DNA of 64,000 nucleotides from Xenorhabdus beddingii (GTDB lineage: Bacteria > Pseudomonadota > Gammaproteobacteria > Enterobacterales > Enterobacteriaceae): contig NZ_MUBK01000002.1 of NCBI RefSeq assembly GCF_002127545.1, forward strand, positions 124,001 through 188,000, given 5' to 3'. The position numbers and the translations under genes are program-made. Under the pieces are notes generated by a model. The model ran no database searches and was not told the DNA's origin. It was given only the letters and a program-made list of their open reading frames with translations. This document shows positions 48,788-61,275 of the stretch, piece by piece; positions within the stretch are counted from its first letter, which is position 1, and each line of letters starts with the position of its first letter.

Positions 48788-49239
48788 GTTTTTCCGATTT
48801 ATCTTATTGAGTGGTAATTTCTGAATTGATTTTTCTCTATTTTCATCCCGTTGGTACTAATTGTTAGAGAAAGTTGTTAGAGAAAACGGCAGAATTATCA
48901 TATAAAAATTATTAATCAACAAGTATTAATTGTAATTCTTATCAATGGATTAATGGGGTTTTTGTTGGTATTACGGCGTATCTTGAAGAATATTGTTGTT
49001 ACTTATGATGATCCCATTTTGGTTAAACCAACCAACTTATCTTGATATAAAGTAAATGATTTTGTTTTTGATATTAAAATTTGAATTTATCAGATTAAAA
49101 TTTTATACCTAAAATAAGGTATCTGTTTAGGGTTATGGCTACGTTTCTCATATCCAATGGTAGGGTTTTCATTTTCGCTTGAATTTTTTCTATAAATCTC
49201 GATTAATTATAATTAAATGTCTTTTTATAATAGTGAGTA
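48788..49239. other. AT-rich spacer with no recognisable gene
   Basis: About 450 nt of AT-rich sequence upstream of the membrane protein gene. It probably contains that gene's promoter. No open frame of note, RNA or terminator was seen before the repeat at 49240. Confidence 0.45.
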
Positions 49240-49285
49240 CTGAAACGCCTGAAAATCCCTTACTCCTGCGCCGCAAGGAGTAAGG
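49240..49285 (-). repeat. Dispersed palindromic repeat, copy B
   Basis: Inverted relative to copy A at 15666-15713. CCTTACTC and GAGTAAGG arms (49258-49265 with 49278-49285) flank a 12-nt loop. On the minus strand the arms are followed by the same GAT.TTCAGG..TTTCAG tail (49240-49257). Confidence 0.65.
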
Positions 49286-49367
49286 ATTCAGTTATTCATG
49301 GGTTAAATAAAAAGTGGTCAATATGCCTTTGTGGTCAGTCGGCCACACTCCCTGTGGTTGTTTAAAT

Positions 49368-49957
49368 TTATCCTGCGAGTTTGTTGATATCGGCGTTCAA
49401 GTTATTTGCCGGCCAGGTAAAGCCCGGATAAGCCACCGGATCGGGATACTTTACTCGATAGGTATCAAAGTAATCGGCACTAGCCAATAGCTTACTACTC
49501 GTCCAGAAAACTACGGCACCATTATGGTCGAAAAGATCTTTGGTTTTCTCTGTCCAATCCATAAAAGATGGTTCATTAAAATCTCCGGCCATAATTAGCC
49601 GCATGTTTATAATCTAAATGGCAGGAATAAAAAGCGATATAAGTGCCATTTATTTTAGTTAATTTTAATTAATGCTTTAGTAAGTCGGTCAAAATCACCA
49701 TGTTTGATTATAGGGTAACGCGAAAGGATACCGACATCGTTTTTTGATTGATAAGAATCATAGATCAAGCCTTTTTTATGAAGATCTTTGACCAATCTTT
49801 TAGTAAAACCAACATTATTATAGTTACGCACTTCACTCAATGCGATAAGGTCAGGATGAGTAAAAATAATGGCATTAACGGTACCTTTATAACCGCCTTT
49901 AACTTCATTTCCTTCTTGCCAAATATTTATGGAAGGAAACTGACTCGAAGTGATCAA
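49368..49957 (-). pseudogene. Decayed endonuclease/exonuclease/phosphatase-family gene
   Basis: Three minus-strand fragments in different frames together resemble one EEP-fold (DNase I-like) protein. The first (49655-49957) reads NIWQEGNEVKGG...DLIALSEVRNYN...VGILSRYPI, with the family's catalytic Glu. A frameshifted middle piece near 49600-49650 reads NGTYIAFYSCHLDY. The third (49368-49604) reads LIMAGDFNEPSFMDWTEKT and GFTWPANN, then stops before the catalytic DRID and SDH segments. At least one single-base shift, an internal deletion between HLDYKH and AGDFN, and loss of both ends (no ATG and no signal peptide upstream) make it nonfunctional. It lies downstream of pflA in the same direction. 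Confidence 0.85.
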
Positions 49958-50029
49958 AAGCCAGTTTCTATCAAAAATGATAAACGGCTTGATGAATGAA
50001 GCCGTTAGAGAAAAAAGAAGAGAATGAAG

Positions 50030-50770
50030 CTAATAGATCACATGATGCCCATAGCGGCTTAAAATGTTTTTTACCCTATCCATGGTTTCTGTTGATGGGG
50101 GTTTGACGCTTTCTAGTTTATATTCTTCTCCCATGGCAATCCATTTATGTTTACCCAGTTCGTGATAAGGTAATAATTCAATTTTCTCAATATTTTTCAT
50201 ATCCTTGGTAAATTCACCCAGTAAATGAACGGATTGATCGTCATCCGACCAACCGGGAACGACAACATAACGGAGCCAGGTTTTTTGATTGCGTTTTGCC
50301 AGATAATGGGCAAATTCGAGAGTCCGATGATTGGATACGCCGACCAATTTTTGGTGAATGCTATCATCAAGCTGTTTTAAATCCAGCATAACCAGGTCAG
50401 TCGCATCCAGAAGCTCGTCAATCACCGGATCATAGCGACGAACAAAACCATTGGTATCTAAGCAGGTGTGAATGCCTTCTGCATGGCAAGCCCTGAACCA
50501 GTCGCGGACAAATTCAGCCTGAAGGATCGCTTCACCACCAGAAGCGGTGACGCCACCACCAGAAGCATTCATAAAATGACGATAGGTTGTTGCTTCCTTG
50601 ATTAATTCTTCAACCGTCACGGTTTTTCCGCCATGAGTATCCCAGGTATCGCGGTTATGGCAATAGAGGCAACGCATCAGGCAACCTTGGAAAAACACGA
50701 TAAAACGGATACCCGGGCCATCAACGGTGCCGCAAGATTCAAAAGAGTGGATATGGCCAAGTACGGACAT
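50030..50770 (-). CDS. pflA: Pyruvate formate-lyase activating enzyme
   Basis: A radical-SAM enzyme that installs the glycyl radical on PflB under anaerobic conditions. The 246-residue product equals E. coli PflA and has the CxxxCxxC cluster motif (CLMRCLYC), ASGGEAILQ for SAM binding and [10 protein letters not shown]. The frame opens at 50812; ATG 50770 gives the family start [15 protein letters not shown]. It is separated from pflB by a hairpin at 50802-50828. Confidence 0.97.
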   Translation of the reverse strand: MSVLGHIHSFESCGTVDGPGIRFIVFFQGCLMRCLYCHNRDTWDTHGGKTVTVEELIKEATTYRHFMNASGGGVTASGGEAILQAEFVRDWFRACHAEGIHTCLDTNGFVRRYDPVIDELLDATDLVMLDLKQLDDSIHQKLVGVSNHRTLEFAHYLAKRNQKTWLRYVVVPGWSDDDQSVHLLGEFTKDMKNIEKIELLPYHELGKHKWIAMGEEYKLESVKPPSTETMDRVKNILSRYGHHVIY

Positions 50771-50801
50771 GAAAGGATTTCTCCAAAACAGACAAGCGAA
50801 T

Positions 50802-50828
50802 AAAGGCCCCAAATATAGTGGGGCCTTT
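50802..50828 (-). terminator. Terminator between pflB and pflA
   Basis: AAAGGCCCC and GGGGCCTTT arms with a 9-nt loop, followed on the minus strand by a short T-containing tail (ATTCG). It would reduce pflA expression relative to pflB. Confidence 0.78.
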
Positions 50829-50891
50829 AGTGTATGTCATTTTATTTCATCAAGAAATAATGACATGTTGCGGTAACGAGATTCTGAATTT

Positions 50892-53174
<2,283 letters not shown>

Positions 53175-53229
53175 GATACTTCTACCTTCTAGTAGTGGAA
53201 CTTTTAATAAATCTGGCGTGGAAGCACAG

Positions 53230-54087
53230 TTAATACTTTTGGCTGCCACGTAAATAAAGAAACCAATAAGCCAACCCCACTAATATCGCACCACCGATAA
53301 TGTTACCTATCGTGACAGGGATCAGATTATCGGTAATAAAGTTTGCAATGGTGAGCTGAGGAAACTGTTCGGGGCTGGCTCCCGCTTTTACCCAGAATTC
53401 ATTCGGTGCAAAGTTTTTGATGATGATCCCGAATGGAATTAGAAACATGTTGGCGATGCTGTGCTCAAAGCTACTGGCGACAAACATGCCAATTGGGAAG
53501 ATCAACGCGAATAATTTATCGATCAAGCTGCGCCCGGCATAACTCATCCAAACCGCAAGGCATACCATCAAATTGGCTAAGATACCCAAACATACGGCTT
53601 CAATAAAAGTATGGTGCATTTTATGATCTGCGGTCTGTAATACATTCAGCCCCCAGGCACCATTGGCAACGGTATATTGACCTGAGAACCAAATTAAGGT
53701 GACAAAAAATAACGCGCCAATCAGGTTACCGATATAAACATGAATCCAGTTTTTAAACATCTGCGACCAAGTAATGCGCCCGGTTGCTTTTGAAACGATC
53801 GTTAACACCGTGGAGGTGAAGAGGTCAACACCACAGATAACCACCAGCATCAATCCAAGGGAAAAGCAGATCCCGCCGGTTAATTTTGCCAATCCATAAG
53901 GAATGGAAGAGGTTCCCGTTGTTGCCGTAATATAAAAAACAAAAGCAATGGAGATAAACATACCTGCCATGATTGCCGATAAATAAGTCACTGCGGGATG
54001 TTTATTGACTTTATATACACCACTATCATCCGCGATTTGTGCCATTACAGCAGGTGGAAATAAATTAAAAGGGTTGTCAGTGTTCAT
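53230..54087 (-). CDS. focA: Formate channel FocA
   Basis: A pentameric formate/nitrite-family channel that passes formate across the inner membrane according to pH. It has 285 residues, six membrane helices, conserved SIAFVFYIT and FEHSIANMF segments, with the channel histidine in SFEHSIANM. It matches E. coli FocA in length. It is first in the focA-pflB unit, with 55 nt to pflB. Confidence 0.97.
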   Translation of the reverse strand: MNTDNPFNLFPPAVMAQIADDSGVYKVNKHPAVTYLSAIMAGMFISIAFVFYITATTGTSSIPYGLAKLTGGICFSLGLMLVVICGVDLFTSTVLTIVSKATGRITWSQMFKNWIHVYIGNLIGALFFVTLIWFSGQYTVANGAWGLNVLQTADHKMHHTFIEAVCLGILANLMVCLAVWMSYAGRSLIDKLFALIFPIGMFVASSFEHSIANMFLIPFGIIIKNFAPNEFWVKAGASPEQFPQLTIANFITDNLIPVTIGNIIGGAILVGLAYWFLYLRGSQKY

Positions 54088-54416
54088 CCTAACACTCTCT
54101 TTATCCTTAGTTAATTATAGCACGCCTCGATAGTAACAAATGGGCATTGACCAGAATTTGATATAGATCATGTTAGCCCGACAGTTTGGTCAAATATGGC
54201 CGTCCAAATGTGATTAATTTAATTTAAGACAATGATTTATAAATGGAAAATATTTTTTAAAATTTATAAAAATATTTTATATGGAAGGTTATGGCGGTTT
54301 CAGGCATGAAAGTAAAATAACAGGTTAAATTGTCATTTATTTGTTGTTTCAAAATAAATTATATTTAACCTGTATTTTACTTTTTATAATCAATAAACTT
54401 TAATGTAACAGTCTAT
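54088..54416 (-). other. focA upstream control region
   Basis: A 329-nt AT-rich spacer between ycaO and focA, both on the minus strand. It contains the FNR-like site at 54158-54171 and an ATTTTATTTTAAA-rich stretch. E. coli focA-pfl has several promoters controlled by FNR and ArcA here; I could not place core promoters. Confidence 0.5.
54158..54171 (-). promoter_or_regulatory. FNR-type site upstream of focA
   Basis: TTGATATAGATCAT matches the TTGAT-N4-ATCAA FNR consensus at nine of ten positions and is about 70-85 nt upstream of the focA start. It fits anaerobic induction of focA-pflB. Confidence 0.65.
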
Positions 54417-56177
54417 TTATTTTGCCCAAAACTCGCGTTTAGCTTTTTGCAGTTTTTCATAAGCATTCAACAATGCTTGATGTGCGGGGAAGGCTTTTAA
54501 TTCTGCATCAACAGGCCATAAACCGTAGAAACCGTTTTCTCCGGCAATGGCAGCAGAAGCGGCATCGACAGTCTCTTGACCATACATTTTAACGAATGCC
54601 TGATAATACTGTTCTGGCTCGCGATCGTCTTCTTGGGTCAATAGCAGCAGTGTTTGCAGGCAACGATAGTAATTGGCTCTCTCAGCGGTAAAGACAGAGG
54701 CATTGAAATCTTGTGTCCATTCAACCCAAATCAGTGCTTGTTCCAGATCGTTACCAGCCAGTGCCAGCATAGATTTCAATTCACCGATACGCAGGTTGCT
54801 CCAACCGTTATCTTTACCTGCCGCAATCCCCAATAACTCACGAACGCGGGTGAAATCATCCAGCCCTTCATCATCTAATTGTTCGAGGAAAGCCAGATAC
54901 TCTTCGGGTTGCCATTGACTTTTCGGTAACGCCAGAATCGCATCCCGCAGATGGGTTCCCATTGTATTATTGGCAATGTGTAAATCTTCAACCGGATAGA
55001 TATCAGACATGCCGGGAACCAGAATACGGCAGGCATAAACGCCAAGGTGCTCATAATCAGCAATGTAGACATCAGCATCCAGGGTATTGAAGATCCCCAT
55101 CAGGGTAGCGAACTCTTCCTCTGTCGTGCCACTGAAACTCCAGTCAGCAAATTCATAATCGGCATCCTGTTTGAAAAGATCCCAACTGATTGCACCGCTT
55201 GAATCAATAAAATGCGTTTCCAGATTAGTATGTTCAGAAACTTCTTCATCATCGAAACTGGGGGGAGTAAAGACATCCAGATCTTTCAGGCTGCGCCCTT
55301 GCAGCAGTTCTGTAACGGTACGCTCCAGTGCAACGCCAAAATCAGGATGGGCACCAAAGGATGCGAAACAAGTCCCATTATTCGGATTGAACAGGACGAC
55401 GCAAATGACAGGGAATTGGCCGCCCAGTGAGGCATCGTAACAATAGAGCGGGAAGCCTTCTTCCTGCAGCTTGCTGACCGCTTCAACCACGCCGGGATAG
55501 CGGTTCATGACATTTTGCGGAATTTCAGGCAAGCTGATGCATTCTGCGATAATACGGTTTTTTACATAACGCTCGAACACTTCAGACAGCCCCTGAACAC
55601 GGGCTTCATTCATGGTATTGCCGGCGGACATGCCGTTTGAAACGTACAAATTCCCGATAATATTCATCGGGATATAAATAGCTTGGTTATCTGACTGACG
55701 AGTGAACGGCAGGGCGCAGATCCCACGCTCCTCATTACCCGATTGCAAATCAATTAATTGGCTGGCACAGAGCGCATTATCTGGATTATAAAAACGATGC
55801 AGGCGCTCATCTAAAATACCTGCTGGCAAAGAATCATCTTCCGGTACCGGGAACCATTTTTCATTTGGGTAATGGACAAACTCGCCTTTGGCAATAGCCT
55901 CGCCGAGGTAAAAATCCGCAAAGAAATAGTTTGTCGATAGACGCTCGAAATATTCGCCCAATGCAGAAGCCAATGCCGCTTTTTTGCTGGCGCCCTTACC
56001 ATTGGTAAAACACAGAGGGCAGTCACGATCACGGATATGCACAGACCAGACATTTGGGACAGGATTCAGCCATGAGGCTTCTTCAATATTAAAACCGAGG
56101 GATTCCAGCTTATGCTGGAAACGATTAATAGAGTCTTCCAACGCGGCATCTTTGCCTGGGATATAGGTTTGCGTCAT
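54417..56177 (-). CDS. ycaO: YcaO-domain protein
   Basis: A 586-residue cytosolic ATP-dependent YcaO-fold protein, equal in length to E. coli YcaO. In E. coli it affects RimO-dependent beta-methylthiolation of ribosomal protein S12. The ATP-binding YcaO core includes FTNGKGASKKAALASALGE, SNGMSAGNT and SEVFERYVKNRIIAE, while the C-terminal third has helical repeats and ends REFWAK. No precursor peptide or modification partner is adjacent, so this is the stand-alone housekeeping type rather than a RiPP cyclodehydratase. It is upstream of focA, as in E. coli. Confidence 0.96.
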   Translation of the reverse strand: MTQTYIPGKDAALEDSINRFQHKLESLGFNIEEASWLNPVPNVWSVHIRDRDCPLCFTNGKGASKKAALASALGEYFERLSTNYFFADFYLGEAIAKGEFVHYPNEKWFPVPEDDSLPAGILDERLHRFYNPDNALCASQLIDLQSGNEERGICALPFTRQSDNQAIYIPMNIIGNLYVSNGMSAGNTMNEARVQGLSEVFERYVKNRIIAECISLPEIPQNVMNRYPGVVEAVSKLQEEGFPLYCYDASLGGQFPVICVVLFNPNNGTCFASFGAHPDFGVALERTVTELLQGRSLKDLDVFTPPSFDDEEVSEHTNLETHFIDSSGAISWDLFKQDADYEFADWSFSGTTEEEFATLMGIFNTLDADVYIADYEHLGVYACRILVPGMSDIYPVEDLHIANNTMGTHLRDAILALPKSQWQPEEYLAFLEQLDDEGLDDFTRVRELLGIAAGKDNGWSNLRIGELKSMLALAGNDLEQALIWVEWTQDFNASVFTAERANYYRCLQTLLLLTQEDDREPEQYYQAFVKMYGQETVDAASAAIAGENGFYGLWPVDAELKAFPAHQALLNAYEKLQKAKREFWAK

Positions 56178-56325
56178 CGTGATTCACTTCAATCTTATGT
56201 TCAAAGCCACATATCATACGGTGTTTTTTTTATCCGCTCTATCAATTCCCAAAAATTATTGTTAATTAGAGTTTTTTATTCTTGGTTTACATAATAAAAT
56301 AGCTTTTTTTACAAGAGATTGAATA

Positions 56326-57369
56326 ATGAAAAAGACTAAAATAACAGCAATAGCCAGTTTTTTGGCTGTCATCAGTGGCTCTGCTTTTGCTTTACCCAAT
56401 ATTACTGTGTTGGCAACCGGTGGCACAATTGCAGGGGGTGGGGAATCTGCAACCCAATCTAGTTATACTGCGGGTAAAGTAGGCATTGACTCATTACTGA
56501 ATGCTGTTCCGGCAATCAAAAACATTGCTGACCTGAAAGGCGAGCAAGTTGTCAGTATTGGTTCGCAGGATATGAACGATCAGGTTTGGTTGACTCTGGC
56601 GAAAAAAATTAATGCAGATTGTGATAAAACCGATGGTTTCGTTATCACCCATGGTACTGATACTATGGAAGAAACGGCTTATTTCCTCGATTTGACGACG
56701 CAATGCCAAAAACCTATCGTGATGGTTGGCGCGATGCGTCCATCTACGGCTCTGGGTGCTGATGGCCCATTGAACCTGTACAACGCGGTGGTGGTTGCTG
56801 CGGATAAAAATTCGGCAAACCGTGGCGTGCTGCTGGCAATGAATGATTCTGTGATCCATGGCCGTGATATCGGTAAATTGAGCACAACAGAAGTTCAGGC
56901 GTTTCAGGCGGTCAATGCCGGTGCTCAGGGTTTTGTTCATAACGGCAAAGTGAATTACTATTCTGCCGCATCAGTAAAACCGAACAAAGCGGCTTTTGAT
57001 GTGAGTAACCTGGATAAACTGCCAAAAGTCGGCATCGTTTATAACTACTCCAATGCCTCTGATCTGCCAACCAAAGCGTTTGTTGAAAACGGCTATCAGG
57101 GCATTATCAGCGCAGGTGTAGGTAACGGTAACATCTATAAGTCTATTTTGGACACGCTGACCCAAGCGGCGAAAGATGGCGTTGTTGTTGTTCGCTCCAG
57201 CCGCATTCCTTTCGGTTACACGACCCAGAATGCTGAAGTGAATGACAGCAAATATGGATTTGTGGCATCAGAGCGTTTGAACCCACAGAAAGCGCGTGTG
57301 CTTCTGCAATTGGCTCTGACTCAGACCACCGATATCGAAAAAATTCAGGAAATGTACAGTAAGTATTAA
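56326..57369 (+). CDS. ansB: Periplasmic L-asparaginase II
   Basis: Hydrolyses asparagine to aspartate and ammonia. The 347-residue precursor has a signal peptide MKKTKITAIASFLAVISGSA ending in FA, cleaved before LPNITV. Catalytic threonine motifs ATGGTIAGG and HGTDTMEETAY are present. It aligns with E. coli AnsB along its length. ATG follows GAGATTGAATA. It stands between ycaO and serC; in E. coli ansB is elsewhere, so this is a local rearrangement or insertion. Confidence 0.96.
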   Translation: MKKTKITAIASFLAVISGSAFALPNITVLATGGTIAGGGESATQSSYTAGKVGIDSLLNAVPAIKNIADLKGEQVVSIGSQDMNDQVWLTLAKKINADCDKTDGFVITHGTDTMEETAYFLDLTTQCQKPIVMVGAMRPSTALGADGPLNLYNAVVVAADKNSANRGVLLAMNDSVIHGRDIGKLSTTEVQAFQAVNAGAQGFVHNGKVNYYSAASVKPNKAAFDVSNLDKLPKVGIVYNYSNASDLPTKAFVENGYQGIISAGVGNGNIYKSILDTLTQAAKDGVVVVRSSRIPFGYTTQNAEVNDSKYGFVASERLNPQKARVLLQLALTQTTDIEKIQEMYSKY

Positions 57370-57387
57370 TTCCTGATAAACAATGAT

Positions 57388-57414
57388 AAAAAGGCGCATT
57401 GAATGCGCCTTTTT
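57388..57414 (+). terminator. Intrinsic terminator of ansB
   Basis: AAAAAGGCGCATT and AATGCGCCTTTTT arms around a very short loop, 18 nt after the ansB stop. Confidence 0.88.
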
Positions 57415-57737
57415 ATATTCTGTTATCCAGATAGGACATTTATTTTTACATCTTGATATTATTCTATCGAAGTTTATTTATGTGGTTTTATTGGTGTGAT
57501 TGAACATTAAATGAGTTCGGGTGATATTCATATTTTCTTGAATGAATTTTAAATAGGATAATTATGTTTGCCAGTAAAGTTGGCGAGATAAATTATAGCT
57601 GAACAGTCAGTGATACAAAATCATCGTCAGAATAGTTCGCAATAATCTTCTGATAACCATTGCAGCGACAAGGCTGGAGTGATAAAACCAATACTTCCGA
57701 TTTTATTGTATCCATTGATAGGGTGAGGTTGAGGTTA
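57415..57737. other. serC upstream region
   Basis: About 320 nt without a gene. It presumably holds the serC-aroA promoter and leader; in E. coli this promoter is controlled by Lrp and CRP. I did not find a convincing core promoter. Confidence 0.4.
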
Positions 57738-58826
57738 ATGAGTCAGGTATATAATTTCAGCGCGGGTCCGGCCATGTTACCAGCGGAAGTATTACGCCGT
57801 GCAGAACAAGAACTTTGTAGTTGGCGTGGTTTGGGAACATCAGTGATGGAAATCAGCCACCGCAGCAAAGAATTCATCGCGGTTACCGTTGAAGCAGAAA
57901 AAGATCTTCGGGATTTATTGGCGATACCTGAGAATTACAAAGTGCTTTTTTGCCATGGTGGGGCGCGTGCACAATTCTCAGCACTGCCACTGAATTTACT
58001 GGGTGACAAAACAACCGCAGATTATATTGTTAGTGGCTATTGGTCTGAATGTGCAGCGAAAGAAGCAGAAAAATATTGCACACCAAACGTCATTGATATC
58101 AGGCTGGAAACCGACGGTATAACCCGTGTGAAGCCGATGAGTGAATGGGCTTTGAGCAGTGATGCCGCCTATATCCATTATTGCCCCAATGAAACCATTG
58201 AGGGCGTTGCCATTTTTGAAGAGCCTGATTTTGGTGATGATAAAATTGTGATTGCCGATTACTCTTCGACCATTCTTTCTGCGCCGATTGATGTCAGCCG
58301 TTATGGCGTCATTTATGCCGGCGCGCAAAAAAATATCGGGCCGGCGGGGATCACCGTGGTCATCATTCGCGAAGACCTATTGGGTAAAGCGCATAAACAT
58401 ACCCCATCCATTCTGGATTATACCGTACAAGTTCAATACGACTCTATGTACAACACACCACCCACATTTGCATGGTATCTGTCTGGCATGGTATTCAAGT
58501 GGTTGAAAGAGCAGGGTGGATTACAAGAAATCAGAAAACGAAATCATGCCAAGGCAGAACATCTCTATCATGCCATTGATAATAGCAACTTGTATATCAA
58601 CCGCGTCGCGCCTCAAAACCGCTCTATCATGAACGTCCCATTCCAGTTAGCGAATCCGGCACTGGATGGTAAGTTTTTGGAAGAAGCCTATGCCCACGGG
58701 CTGCATGCGTTGAAAGGACACAAAGTGGCAGGTGGTGCCCGTGCTTCCATTTATAATGCGATGACTTATGAAGGTGTCAACGCATTGGTTGAGTTTATGG
58801 CCGATTTTGAAGGTCATAACGCGTAA
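57738..58826 (+). CDS. serC: Phosphoserine aminotransferase
   Basis: A PLP enzyme for serine synthesis, and also for pyridoxine synthesis through 4-phosphohydroxythreonine. The 362-residue product equals E. coli SerC. The FSAGPAMLP start, [10 protein letters not shown] and the PLP-lysine region [12 protein letters not shown] are evident. The frame opens at 57660; ATG 57738 with GAGG upstream restores the family start. It lies 106 nt upstream of aroA, a conserved mixed-function operon. Confidence 0.97.
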   Translation: MSQVYNFSAGPAMLPAEVLRRAEQELCSWRGLGTSVMEISHRSKEFIAVTVEAEKDLRDLLAIPENYKVLFCHGGARAQFSALPLNLLGDKTTADYIVSGYWSECAAKEAEKYCTPNVIDIRLETDGITRVKPMSEWALSSDAAYIHYCPNETIEGVAIFEEPDFGDDKIVIADYSSTILSAPIDVSRYGVIYAGAQKNIGPAGITVVIIREDLLGKAHKHTPSILDYTVQVQYDSMYNTPPTFAWYLSGMVFKWLKEQGGLQEIRKRNHAKAEHLYHAIDNSNLYINRVAPQNRSIMNVPFQLANPALDGKFLEEAYAHGLHALKGHKVAGGARASIYNAMTYEGVNALVEFMADFEGHNA

Positions 58827-58836
58827 TGTTTCTTGT

Positions 58837-58862
58837 TATCGGGAGAATCAACCCTCCCGATA
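58837..58862 (+). terminator. Hairpin between serC and aroA
   Basis: A perfect 9-bp stem (58837-58845 with 58854-58862) and 8-nt loop with no T-run. It may attenuate or stabilise the serC-aroA mRNA rather than end it. Confidence 0.55.
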
Positions 58863-58932
58863 CCCATATTCCCAATTTATCCTACGAACCAAATTAAAAA
58901 TTAGCGTGTTAAGATCGGAGACACCTCTCTTT

Positions 58933-60249
58933 ATGCAATCCCTGACGTTACAACCTATTTCCCGTATCAATGGAACAATTAACCTACCCGGCTCAAAGAG
59001 TGTTTCCAATCGTGCTTTGTTGCTCGCTGCCTTTGCCAAGGGAACGACCCGGCTCACTAATTTATTGGATAGTGACGATATTCGTCACATGCTTAATGCT
59101 CTGACTGCGTTAGATATTTCCTATCGCCTGTCCGCCGATCGCACCATTTGTGAAGTCGATGGCATTGGAGGACGCATTACTGGCAAAAGTGGGCTTGAAC
59201 TGTTTTTAGGCAATGCAGGTACAGCAATGCGGCCATTGGCCGCGGCACTTTGTTTGGGCGGTCATAATGGCTTGGAAGATAACAGCGAAAATAACAGTAT
59301 CGTATTGACCGGGGAGCCGCGAATGAAAGAGCGCCCAATTGGTCATCTGGTGGATGCACTGCGTCAAGGTGGGGCGGAAATTGTCTATCTTGAACAGGAA
59401 AATTATCCGCCATTGCTTATCAAGGGCGGATTCTCCGGCGGGAAAATTACCGTAGACGGCAGTGTTTCGAGTCAATTTCTGACCGCCTTGCTGATGTCTG
59501 CACCGTTGGCAGACAACGATACCGAAATCCATATCCAGGGGGATTTGGTTTCTAAGCCCTATATTGATATCACGCTGGCACTGATGAAAAGTTTCGGTGT
59601 GACAGTAAACAACCACCAATATCAGACTTTTTACATTCAAGGCCAGCAGCAATATTTGTCGCCGGGACAGTATTTAGTCGAAGGCGATGCTTCATCGGCG
59701 TCTTATTTTCTGGCGGCGGCCGCGATTAAAGGCGGTACAGTTCGTGTCACGGGCATTGGCAGAAATAGTCTGCAAGGGGATACCCAATTTGCCAATGTAT
59801 TGGCGAAGATGGGCGCAATGATTCGCTGGGGTGACGATTTTGTTGAGTGTGAACGCGGTACTTTGACTGGCATTGATATGGACATGAATGCGATCCCTGA
59901 CGCTGCCATGACCATTGCAACAACGGCCCTGTTTGCACAGGGGGAAACGGTTATCCGCAATATCTATAACTGGCGGGTAAAGGAAACCGACCGGCTCAAT
60001 GCAATGGCGACGGAATTACGCAAAATAGGGGCAGAAGTCGAAGAAGGGCATGATTATATCCGGGTTATACCGCCAGAAAAACTTAATCATGCTGAAATTG
60101 AAACCTATAATGATCATCGGATTGCCATGTGTTTCTCGCTGGTGGCACTCTCGGATACCCCGATCACTATTCTTGACCCGGGCTGTACGGCAAAAACATT
60201 CCCCGATTACTTCAATCAGCTTGGAAAGCTCAGTCAATCGGCAAAATAG
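58933..60249 (+). CDS. aroA: 5-enolpyruvylshikimate-3-phosphate synthase
   Basis: Sixth step of the shikimate pathway and target of glyphosate. The 438-residue product has the substrate loops [27 protein letters not shown] and [21 protein letters not shown]. The glyphosate-sensitive type sequence is retained. Compared with the 427-residue E. coli enzyme it has an extra stretch of about ten residues after AAALCLGG ([12 protein letters not shown]), before [13 protein letters not shown]. The frame opens at 58768; ATG 58933 restores MQSLTLQPI. The ribosome site is weak. Confidence 0.97.
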   Translation: MQSLTLQPISRINGTINLPGSKSVSNRALLLAAFAKGTTRLTNLLDSDDIRHMLNALTALDISYRLSADRTICEVDGIGGRITGKSGLELFLGNAGTAMRPLAAALCLGGHNGLEDNSENNSIVLTGEPRMKERPIGHLVDALRQGGAEIVYLEQENYPPLLIKGGFSGGKITVDGSVSSQFLTALLMSAPLADNDTEIHIQGDLVSKPYIDITLALMKSFGVTVNNHQYQTFYIQGQQQYLSPGQYLVEGDASSASYFLAAAAIKGGTVRVTGIGRNSLQGDTQFANVLAKMGAMIRWGDDFVECERGTLTGIDMDMNAIPDAAMTIATTALFAQGETVIRNIYNWRVKETDRLNAMATELRKIGAEVEEGHDYIRVIPPEKLNHAEIETYNDHRIAMCFSLVALSDTPITILDPGCTAKTFPDYFNQLGKLSQSAK

Positions 60250-60394
60250 ATGGAATATAGATAGGAATACTGTTTCGCTCATCGGCTGAGTGCGTATAAT
60301 AAGACAGACTTTTATTGCTTGTTAATTGAGCAATTACCACATTCGGTAGATGAACTGTCTGTTGTGCGAATGTTATGCGAAAAGGAGGAAGATG

Positions 60395-61081
60395 ATGGCG
60401 GCGATAGCCCCTGTAATAACCGTTGATGGGCCAAGTGGTGCTGGCAAGGGAACGCTCTGCCAGGCATTGGCTGAAGCGTTAAATTGGCAATTGCTTGATT
60501 CAGGTGCCATTTATCGTGTGCTGGCACTGGCTGCCATCCACCATCAAGTGGATATCCAGTCGGAAGACGCCCTGGTTCCTCTGGCAGCAAATCTGGATGT
60601 TCGTTTTGTGCCTGCAAATGGCAAACTTCGGGTCATTCTGGAAGGTGAAGATGTCAGCAATGAAATTCGTACCGAAACTGTCGGGAATACCGCTTCACAG
60701 GCAGCGACATTCCCGCGTGTCCGTGAAGCACTCCTGCGCCGTCAGCGGGCTTTCCGCCTCTCTCCTGGGCTGATTGCAGATGGCCGTGACATGGGAACCG
60801 TTGTGTTTCCTGATGCGCCAGTGAAAATATTTCTCGATGCCAGCGCGGAAGAACGTGCCCGTAGACGCATGTTACAGTTGCAGGAGAAAGGTTTTAGTGT
60901 TAAGTTTGAACGTCTTTTGTCCGAAATACAGGAACGGGATTTCCGTGACCGCAATCGGGCGGCTGCGCCATTAGTGCCTGCACAAGATGCATTGATCTTA
61001 GATTCGACCAGCATGTCTATCGAAGAAGTGATTAATAAGGCACTGACTTATGCGAAGAATATGCTGGAAATACCAGCATAA
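60395..61081 (+). CDS. cmk: Cytidylate kinase
   Basis: Phosphorylates CMP and dCMP. The 228-residue product has the P-loop GPSGAGKGT, the CMP-binding [11 protein letters not shown] and [14 protein letters not shown] segments and the lid region [13 protein letters not shown] codons lie at 60392 and 60395 after AAGGAGG; the second has better spacing and fits E. coli Cmk. In E. coli ycaL lies between aroA and cmk; it is absent here. Confidence 0.96.
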   Translation: MAAIAPVITVDGPSGAGKGTLCQALAEALNWQLLDSGAIYRVLALAAIHHQVDIQSEDALVPLAANLDVRFVPANGKLRVILEGEDVSNEIRTETVGNTASQAATFPRVREALLRRQRAFRLSPGLIADGRDMGTVVFPDAPVKIFLDASAEERARRRMLQLQEKGFSVKFERLLSEIQERDFRDRNRAAAPLVPAQDALILDSTSMSIEEVINKALTYAKNMLEIPA

Positions 61082-61275
61082 GTATTAATTTTCGCAAATA
61101 GGCTATTGCAGTCGCGTATCAAGAAGATGTATATAGAATTCTGGTGTGTGGGTAGTGAAATATGCTGGCACACCAAAACACCTTGTAACAGGGATAAAGT
61201 TGCGAGGTATGTAAAACAACCCCATTCGGCCGGATGCTAAATGGACGTTAATTAAAAACCTTGAAGATCATTAAC

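Noticed and set aside
54417-56177. YcaO as part of a RiPP (thiazole/oxazole peptide) cluster
   Set aside because: Its sequence and neighbours (focA, pflB) match the stand-alone E. coli YcaO; no precursor peptide, dehydrogenase or exporter is adjacent.
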